Shown piece by piece: positions 5,116 through 9,662 of a stretch of 9,662 bases of DNA (positions are counted from its first letter, which is position 1; each line of letters opens with the position of its first letter). The stretch covers positions 1 through 9,662 of the forward strand of contig JBFIXI010000104.1 in the NCBI GenBank assembly GCA_041605955.1, given 5' to 3'. Source of the stretch: JAHEJX01 sp041605955. GTDB taxonomy: Bacteria > Actinomycetota > Acidimicrobiia > Spongiisociales > UBA5794. A program made the translations under genes and the position numbers. The notes below the pieces were generated by a model. The model was not told where the DNA came from. It saw only the letters and a list, made by a program, of their open reading frames with translations, and did not search any database.

Positions 5116-5580
5116 ATGGAAGCCAAGCGGATGACCAGCTCGAATCGGCTGCTGGTGGTGATGGGTCTCGGACTCGTCGGATTGATCGTGGTGGCGGCCA
5201 TCATCGTCGCTTTCCGCGACCCGGCGGAGTTCGAGCCCGGCTCACCGGAGGCGGCCACTCAGGCATACGTCCAGGCGATCCTCGACGAGGACGCGGCGGC
5301 CGCCCATGCCCGGCTCACCCCGGCGCTGCAGCGCCGCTGCACCGTCGAGGATCTCGAGGAGAGGCACTACTGGAGGGATGCCGGGCGTATCACGCTCGTC
5401 GATTCCAAGGTGAAGACCGACGCGGCCGTGATCAAAGTGAAGTTCACTGCGGCCTACTCCGATGGAGCTTTCGACTACTACCAGTCGTCTTACGAGGAGC
5501 GTTTTGAGCTCGAGATGGTCGACGGAGAGTGGCGTATCTCGTCTGCGACTTGGCCGTTCTATTGGTGCCGGGAGGTATAG
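5116..5580 (+). CDS. Membrane-anchored NTF2-like small protein
   Basis: 154 residues from ATG 5116; ATG 5131 is an alternative, and neither has a strong ribosome site. After MEAKRMTSSNR comes one membrane helix (about 12-34, LLVVMGLGLVGLIVVAAIIVAF). The rest is probably outside the cell. The soluble part begins SPEAATQAYVQAILDEDAAAA, a first helix like those of SnoaL/NTF2-like and DUF4878-type domains. It continues with beta strands (AAVIKVKFTAAYSDG, RFELEMVDGEWRISSATW) ending in YWC. There are two cysteines, near CTVEDLEE and near the C-terminus, that could pair. The function is unknown; such domains often bind or scaffold at the envelope. The TAG stop lies directly before the start of the DUF5671-type gene, with GGAGG inside its last codons, so the two are an operon and probably act together. 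Confidence 0.72.
   Translation: MEAKRMTSSNRLLVVMGLGLVGLIVVAAIIVAFRDPAEFEPGSPEAATQAYVQAILDEDAAAAHARLTPALQRRCTVEDLEERHYWRDAGRITLVDSKVKTDAAVIKVKFTAAYSDGAFDYYQSSYEERFELEMVDGEWRISSATWPFYWCREV
5571..5575 (+). promoter_or_regulatory. Shine-Dalgarno GGAGG for the DUF5671-type gene
   Basis: GGAGG lies in the last codons of the upstream gene, 8 nt before ATG 5584 and 5 nt before GTG 5581. Both starts are usable. I prefer the ATG. Confidence 0.55.
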
Positions 5581-5583
5581 GTG

Positions 5584-7302
5584 ATGTTATTCGGATTGTT
5601 GCCGCTGCTGGTGCTGGGGGCGGTGGTCGCGCTGATAGTGAGGGCGGTGCGAAACCACGGCGGCCGAGTCCGCGAGTCGGGAACAGTGTCGCTGCGGCGC
5701 TTCTTCCAGTACCTGACGCTCTACGGGGTGCTGGTGGTCGTGGCCATCGGTTTCACTGGGCTGCTCGAACAGCTGTTGCCCGGCGGCGGTACCGTCATTC
5801 GCCGCGGCAGCACAGAAAGCGCCCGCGCCTTGGCGTTCGTTCTTGTCGGCGTACCGGTGTACCTGGGCCTCGGTGCCTGGGTGAACCGGCAGCTCGACGA
5901 TCCGCGGGAGCGACGCTCCTTCGGATGGAGCTTTTATCTCACGGCGACCTTGTTCACCGCGCTGTTGGTAGCCGGATACTCCGCCTTCGAGCTGTTGACC
6001 TGGGCCTTCGGCGTCGAACCGTTCGACAAGTCGACCCTGGCGCGCGGTCTGGTGTGGGGCGCCGTCTGGGTAGGGCACTGGCTCATCGTCTCTCGCTATC
6101 TGGATGCGCCTCGTGGCGAGGGGCATCTGATTCTCGGCTCGGCGGTTGGGCTGGGTGCCGTCAGCGGTGCTATCGGCGCCGGCATATTCGTCATCCTCGA
6201 TGCCATGTACAGCAACCTGTTCGAGGTAGGCGTCGCCAGCAACTTCGGCGACGACATGGCGACCGTGCTCGCCGGGCTAGTCGTTGGCGGTGGTATCTGG
6301 TCGCTCTACTGGCTGCGCCACGGGGTTCGGCTGGCAAGGACCCCGTTGTGGCACGGCTACGTGCTGCTGTTCGGTGTCTTGGGCGGTGTCACCACCGCGA
6401 TCGGCGCCGGCACGGCGCAGCTCTACTCGATTCTGGAGTGGCTCTTCGGGCGTCCTGACGCCACGACGGCGGCCGTCCACTTCGACATTACCCCCGGACT
6501 GGTGGCCTCCGGCCTCGCCGGCCTGGGAGTGTTCTTCTATCACCGCGCCGTCCTCGCCGAGAAGTCCGCCCCGGAGCGCACCGAGATTCGCCGGATTTAC
6601 GAGTACACGCTGGGAGGTGTCGGACTCCTCGGGTTCGCCGGCGGTATCACCGTGCTGCTGGTCGCCTTCATTCAACAGCTGGTGCCGGCGAGCGACGTGC
6701 TCGCAGGCGAATCCGAGGTGAACACGCTGCTGATCGCAGTGACTTTCCTGCTGGTCGGGGGACCGTTGTGGTGGGGCTTCTGGTCACGGATCCAAAGAGC
6801 CCGAGCCGCCGCGCCCGAAGCCGAGCTGCGGTCCAGAACCCGCCGCGCCTATCTGGCGCTCCTATTCGGCGTGGGCGGAGTCACCGCGCTGAGCAGCTTG
6901 GTGGTGGCCGTCTTCATGACGCTCGAAGACATGCTCGACGGCCGATTCGGCGGGGAGACGATGGCAGACATCGCCCCCGCATTGGCGCTGGTGATCACCA
7001 CCGGAGCCATTGCTGCCTATCACTGGCTCATCTACAAAGAAGATCGGGCGGAGGCGCCCGCTGCCCTCGAGTCGCCGCTGCGCGAGGTGATCCTCCTCGG
7101 AGTGGGCGGCAACGGAGTGGCGTCGCGGTTGGCCGATCAGCTGGATGTGCGGGTGCAGGTGTGGGATCGGTTGGACGTGCCCGGTGGCGAAGTGTCGCCG
7201 GAAGCCATCGTCGCCGAGCTGGAGGGCCAGACCCACGAGCGGGTGCTCGTTATCGCATGGGAAGACGGTCACCACATCGTGCCCTTCGCCGGCCGCCGCT
7301 GA
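5584..7302 (+). CDS. Large multi-pass membrane protein, six DUF5671-like modules
   Basis: 572 residues from ATG 5584. After an N-terminal helix (about 2-22) there are six tandem modules, each about 65-70 residues with two predicted membrane helices. They begin near residues 38 (RRFFQYLTLYGVL), 110 (RRSFGWSFYLTA), 179, 253 (TPLWHGYVLLFGVL), 336 (IRRIYEYTLGGVG) and 418 (RTRRAYLALLFGVGG). Each runs basic residues, helix, acidic/Leu stretch (LLEQL, FELLTW, ILEWLF, TLEDML), variable loop, second helix ending in an aromatic plus basic residue (WVNRQ, HWLIVSR, YWLRH, YHRAV, WSRIQ, YHWLIYKE). This is the DUF5671 pattern, giving about 13 helices. A soluble tail (about 494-572) has REVILLGVGGNGVASRL and a final VLVIAWEDGHHIVPF, alpha/beta in look. 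The function is unknown. It is translated just after the NTF2-like gene. Confidence 0.8.
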   Translation: MLFGLLPLLVLGAVVALIVRAVRNHGGRVRESGTVSLRRFFQYLTLYGVLVVVAIGFTGLLEQLLPGGGTVIRRGSTESARALAFVLVGVPVYLGLGAWVNRQLDDPRERRSFGWSFYLTATLFTALLVAGYSAFELLTWAFGVEPFDKSTLARGLVWGAVWVGHWLIVSRYLDAPRGEGHLILGSAVGLGAVSGAIGAGIFVILDAMYSNLFEVGVASNFGDDMATVLAGLVVGGGIWSLYWLRHGVRLARTPLWHGYVLLFGVLGGVTTAIGAGTAQLYSILEWLFGRPDATTAAVHFDITPGLVASGLAGLGVFFYHRAVLAEKSAPERTEIRRIYEYTLGGVGLLGFAGGITVLLVAFIQQLVPASDVLAGESEVNTLLIAVTFLLVGGPLWWGFWSRIQRARAAAPEAELRSRTRRAYLALLFGVGGVTALSSLVVAVFMTLEDMLDGRFGGETMADIAPALALVITTGAIAAYHWLIYKEDRAEAPAALESPLREVILLGVGGNGVASRLADQLDVRVQVWDRLDVPGGEVSPEAIVAELEGQTHERVLVIAWEDGHHIVPFAGRR

Positions 7303-7352
7303 GGACCCAGTCACAGGCGCAACAGAATCCACGTCCCGCAGGGCACGTGAAC

Positions 7353-7358
7353 TAGCGT
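7353..7358 (+). promoter_or_regulatory. Leaderless-type -10 (TAGCGT) of the nitrobindin gene
   Basis: TAGCGT, 7 nt, ATG 7366. This matches the spacing seen before the DDAH and RHH genes. No -35 match was found upstream, and the gap 7303-7352 shows no hairpin terminator. Confidence 0.4.
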
Positions 7359-7365
7359 GCCGCTC

Positions 7366-7836
7366 ATGGCTCCCGAACTGCATCCCGAAGTGGCTCACCT
7401 CTCCTTTCTCCTGGGCACTTGGAAGGGTGAGGGGCGCGGTGATTACCCCACTATCGATGCCTTCACCTACAGCGAGGAGGCGACGTACGGCCACGTCGGC
7501 AAGCCCTTCCTGACCTATGCGCAAAAGACTCGGGGCGTCGACGGGCTCCCGCTGCACGCGGAAGTGGGTTATCTGCGGCCATCCGGCAGCGAGGGTGTCG
7601 AGCTGGTGTTGGCCCACCCGTCCGGTATCGCCGAGATCCAGGTCGGCACAGTACGCGGCCAGAGCTTGCAGCTGCGTTCGGCGTCGATCCAGCTGGCACC
7701 GACCGCCAAGGACGTGAGGGCGCTCGCCCGGTCCATCGACGTGACCGACGGCGAGATGCGCTACCTCGTGGAGATGCAGGCAGTCGGCCAGGAGATGCAG
7801 TTCCACCTGCAGGCCACGCTCTTCCGCCAGGACTGA
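7366..7836 (+). CDS. Nitrobindin-type heme-binding beta-barrel protein (Rv2717c-like)
   Basis: 156 residues, near the 164 of Mycobacterium tuberculosis Rv2717c. Nitrobindins are ten-stranded FABP-like barrels that hold ferric heme. They bind NO and have been shown to isomerise peroxynitrite to nitrate. Marks seen here are LLGTWKGEGRGDYPTI (15-30), the family signature; YGHVGKPFLTYAQKTR (41-56); LPLHAEVGYLRP (61-72); VELVLAHPSGIAEIQVG (78-94); and QFHLQATLFRQ at the C-terminus, in which His147 matches the position of the axial heme ligand. ATG 7366 is used on the basis of the -10 spacing; a GTG at 7357 would add three residues. The heme ligand and signature are intact, so it should be functional. 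It is probably cytoplasmic and a single-gene transcript. Confidence 0.92.
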   Translation: MAPELHPEVAHLSFLLGTWKGEGRGDYPTIDAFTYSEEATYGHVGKPFLTYAQKTRGVDGLPLHAEVGYLRPSGSEGVELVLAHPSGIAEIQVGTVRGQSLQLRSASIQLAPTAKDVRALARSIDVTDGEMRYLVEMQAVGQEMQFHLQATLFRQD

Positions 7837-7860
7837 GCTCGGTACCGCCCACTTGGCCGG

Positions 7861-7866
7861 TACGCT
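7861..7866 (+). promoter_or_regulatory. Leaderless-type -10 (TACGCT) of the DUF2277 gene
   Basis: TACGCT, 6 nt (GGGACC), ATG 7873. Same pattern as upstream of the other leaderless candidates. The 36-bp gap after the nitrobindin stop leaves no room for a separate long leader. Confidence 0.4.
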
Positions 7867-7872
7867 GGGACC

Positions 7873-8142
7873 ATGTGTCGCTCAATCCGACCGCTCAACA
7901 ACTTCGAGCCGCCGGCCACCGACGAGGAGGTGTACGCCGCCGCGCTGCAATTCGTACGGAAGGTCAGTGGATCCCGACAACCCTCGCAGGCCAACCGGGC
8001 CGTATTCGATGGGGCAGTTGAGTCCATCAATGCCGTCACCCGCCAGCTCATCGACTCACTGGTGACATCGGCTCCTCCACGCAACCGGGAGGCCGAAGCC
8101 GTCAAGGCCAGGGCGCGGGCCGCTAAACGCTACGCCTCGTAG
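7873..8142 (+). CDS. DUF2277 family protein
   Basis: 89 residues, full length for the family. The start MCRSIRPLNNFEPPATDEEV is the DUF2277 hallmark, followed by the helix AALQFVRKVSGSRQPSQAN. Three more helical stretches end in a basic tail (VKARARAAKRYAS). It is a small, soluble, all-helical protein, conserved in actinobacteria, with no established function. The N-terminal Met-Cys-Arg is invariant in the members I know, and the cysteine could be a metal or modification site (inference). The TAG stop overlaps a TAGAAT hexamer (8140-8145) that may serve as -10 for the next gene. Confidence 0.9.
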   Translation: MCRSIRPLNNFEPPATDEEVYAAALQFVRKVSGSRQPSQANRAVFDGAVESINAVTRQLIDSLVTSAPPRNREAEAVKARARAAKRYAS

Positions 8143-8145
8143 AAT
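8140..8145 (+). promoter_or_regulatory. Possible -10 (TAGAAT) for the lipoprotein gene
   Basis: TAGAAT is one base from TATAAT and overlaps the DUF2277 stop codon. GTG 8158 is 12 nt downstream, leaving a leader of a few bases. It could also be a chance match in a stop codon. Confidence 0.3.
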
Positions 8146-8157
8146 CCCGCGGAGACT

Positions 8158-9084
8158 GTGGCGGGAGGCGAGTTGCGCAGGGGGTTGCGTGAGGCATCGG
8201 GGGAAACCGGCCGGCCCGGTGGTCGGCGGGGCGCGGCCCTGGCTGTCGCGATTGTGGGGGTGATGCTTGGCGGGGGCTGCGGTAAGTCGGCCCCAGATGC
8301 GACGATCAACTCTCCGCCGAAGGACACTGCTTCGCTGACGACCGCATTCGTACCGGAAGCGCAGGTTGCCCCGAGGGCGACTCCGGTGCCCAAGCCGACG
8401 ACCACGGTCGCCGCCACCTCGACAACCGCCCCGCGTCAACTCCCGGCAGGCTTCCCCAGCACGCTTCCGCTTCCGGCGGGCAACGTTGGCTTCTATACCG
8501 GAAGCCCGGAGCTCGGCTTTCACCTCAATCTCTCGACCAGCCTGACCTTCTCGGAGCTGGTCAACTTCTTCACGGACCGCATCGAAGCTCGACCCGCTTG
8601 GGGAATCTCGGTGCGCGATGTCGGCCAGGGCTTTCTCGGTGGTTTCGAAGGCGTCTGGGCGATCTACACCGCGCCCGACCACGTGCTCACGCAGCTGACC
8701 GGGCCCTATCCCGGCGTCATCGAGGTCGAGGACCGGCACGTCAACATCCTGCTCGATCCCCCGGCGCAACCGGAGCCGGGTGCCGAGCCCCCTGCCTTGC
8801 CGGGGCGCGATGTGTTGCCCCGGCCGGACACGCCCCTCCAAGAGAGCGCCTACAGCAGCGGTATCGTGAAAATAGCTTACGGCAACGAGCCGGGTGGGTT
8901 CGATTCGTTGGTCGATGCATATCGAAGGCTGCAATGGAGCGAGCTCGTCGCGATAGGCCGTGAGGAGCCCAGGGCCGGTTTTGCGGCGGGTGAGCTGCTC
9001 GGTTGGCGCGTGACGATCGAAGAGAGCCAGGCGGCAGGTTTGCTGCTGCTCGACTTCGAGAATCGGGCCCTGTCCTATCCGTAG
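8158..9084 (+). CDS. Probable lipoprotein of unknown function
   Basis: 308 residues from GTG 8158. The start is uncertain: TTG 8173 has GGGAGG upstream and TTG 8185 has AGGGGG. Basic residues (GRPGGRRG) precede a hydrophobic stretch (ALAVAIVGVMLGGG) and Cys41, a signal with a Gly-rich, non-classical lipobox (GGGC). A linker of about 50 residues rich in Thr, Pro and Ala (TTTVAATSTTAPRQ) follows, as in surface lipoproteins. Domain 1 (about 98-200) begins LPAGFPSTLPLPAGNVGFYTG and has SLTFSELVNFFTDRIEARPAWG and FEGVWAIYT. After a Pro-rich spacer (PAQPEPGAEPPALPG), domain 2 (about 225-308) has GIVKIAYGNEPGGFDSLVDAYRRLQW and ends with LLLLDFENRALSYP. The two halves share a helix-then-strands layout and may be a diverged duplication. 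No family is recognised. Its end overlaps the convergent squalene/phytoene synthase-type gene by 10 bp. Confidence 0.68.
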   Translation: MAGGELRRGLREASGETGRPGGRRGAALAVAIVGVMLGGGCGKSAPDATINSPPKDTASLTTAFVPEAQVAPRATPVPKPTTTVAATSTTAPRQLPAGFPSTLPLPAGNVGFYTGSPELGFHLNLSTSLTFSELVNFFTDRIEARPAWGISVRDVGQGFLGGFEGVWAIYTAPDHVLTQLTGPYPGVIEVEDRHVNILLDPPAQPEPGAEPPALPGRDVLPRPDTPLQESAYSSGIVKIAYGNEPGGFDSLVDAYRRLQWSELVAIGREEPRAGFAAGELLGWRVTIEESQAAGLLLLDFENRALSYP

Positions 9085-9662
9085 CCGGCTCGGTCGCCGG
9101 GCGTGGTGGCGAGCACCCCGTGAAACCGTCGCTGGGTGGCGCTGACTACGCGATCAGCCCAGCCGGCGGACAGCGTAGCCAGGATCGCGTTGGCATAGAT
9201 GAGAGGGCGCGGCTGTGCCCGCCACCCTCGACCGCCCGCGTGCGTTGTGCAGCGCGAGTAGTAGCGGTCGGTGAACAGCAGCATGAGGACGGCGGCGCCG
9301 CGGGCCTGGCTGATGCCGGGCGGCAACTCAGCGACTAGACGGGCGTACGCGTCGACACCTCCCATGGCGTCCCTCACGAGCGCGGCGCGTACCGCCCGCA
9401 CCTGCTCCCGCGCGGCGGCATCTAGTTGCGATGCACCCAACAGCGGCTGCAAGGCCTCGTGATAGCTGCGGCCCTGGGCCAGGTCGCGCTCGATGTCGCG
9501 GGTGATGTTGGCCAACTGGATCATCTCTGCAACGCGTTGGGCATCTTCGCGGCGCTGTGAGGTGATCGGGAGGTGGAGCAGCGATCGCATCGCATAAAGG
9601 GCCGGCTCTCCGATCACGTGATGGCAGTACTGGGCCCGTTGATGCCTACCGGCGAGCACGCC
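9075..9662 (-). CDS. Squalene/phytoene synthase family protein (5' part beyond window)
   Basis: The frame is open to the right edge, so the N-terminal part is missing; 195 residues are visible. YCHHVIGEPALYAMRSLL opens the visible part, as in the YC-x-x-V-A-G region of this family. Next is the second Asp-rich motif, QLANITRDIERDLAQGRSY, which has the N-x-x-R-D...D-x-x-x-G-R layout that binds Mg-diphosphate. A helical C-terminal region (AREQVRAVRAALVRDAMGG..., LPPGISQARGAAVLMLLFTDRYY) follows. Enzymes of this fold join two prenyl diphosphates head to head (C15 or C20) for squalene, hopanoids or carotenoids. The first DxxxD motif would be outside the window. The product, C30 or C40, cannot be told here. 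GTG 9659 lies within the frame but is unlikely to be the start because the fold needs the missing part. Confidence 0.83.
   Translation of the reverse strand, partial: GVLAGRHQRAQYCHHVIGEPALYAMRSLLHLPITSQRREDAQRVAEMIQLANITRDIERDLAQGRSYHEALQPLLGASQLDAAAREQVRAVRAALVRDAMGGVDAYARLVAELPPGISQARGAAVLMLLFTDRYYSRCTTHAGGRGWRAQPRPLIYANAILATLSAGWADRVVSATQRRFHGVLATTPGDRAGYG

Noticed and set aside
4524..5258. Minus-strand 244-residue frame antisense to DDAH
   Set aside because: DDAH has all catalytic residues on the plus strand; the antisense frame has no family features.
5529..6458. Plus-strand Arg-rich frame of 309 residues
   Set aside because: Out-of-frame shadow of the DUF5671-type membrane protein.

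Overview
The base composition is high-GC throughout, third codon positions are strongly GC, and the gene families present are a Rv2717c-like nitrobindin, DUF2277, DUF5671 membrane proteins, an LPxTG-type surface protein and leaderless-type starts. Together these point to a free-living high-GC actinobacterium, possibly an uncultured Acidimicrobiia-like lineage. The taxonomy is inference; there is no rRNA or marker gene here. The window looks chromosomal. I found no transposase, integrase, phage gene, tRNA, rRNA or CRISPR array.

Left part (1-2892), all on the minus strand. Read in the direction of transcription it holds a VioB/RebD-type ferritin-like protein, a secreted lamin-tail-like protein with an LPRTG wall-sorting tail, a VOC (glyoxalase-fold) protein, a small single-pass membrane protein that appears frameshifted, and a secreted protein that runs off the left edge. 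The first two overlap or nearly so and look co-transcribed. The VOC gene has its own leaderless-type -10, and its TAA directly abuts the GTG of the small protein.

Middle part (2893-4274). A short divergent region carries a good SigA-type promoter for a secreted acidic protein ending in DNPGQG repeats. Converging on it is a two-gene minus-strand operon: a 54-residue ribbon-helix-helix (RHH) regulator overlapping a second VOC protein by ATGA. In front of the regulator lie three CTAGA sites spaced exactly 8 bp apart. They overlap its predicted -10 and sit between it and the divergent DDAH gene. This probable autoregulated RHH/VOC/DDAH cluster is the most interesting regulatory structure in the window.

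Right part (4275-9662), mostly plus strand. It holds dimethylarginine dimethylaminohydrolase, a membrane-anchored NTF2-like small protein coupled to a large DUF5671-type membrane protein built from six two-helix modules, a nitrobindin-type heme protein, a DUF2277 protein and a probable lipoprotein of unknown function. A minus-strand squalene/phytoene-synthase family gene enters from the right edge and overlaps the lipoprotein gene tail to tail.

The genes do not form one obvious pathway. Genes are tightly packed; the longest gap is about 165 bp (2893-3057). Several genes share a TAnnnT element 6-7 nt before the start codon, which suggests widespread leaderless transcription.
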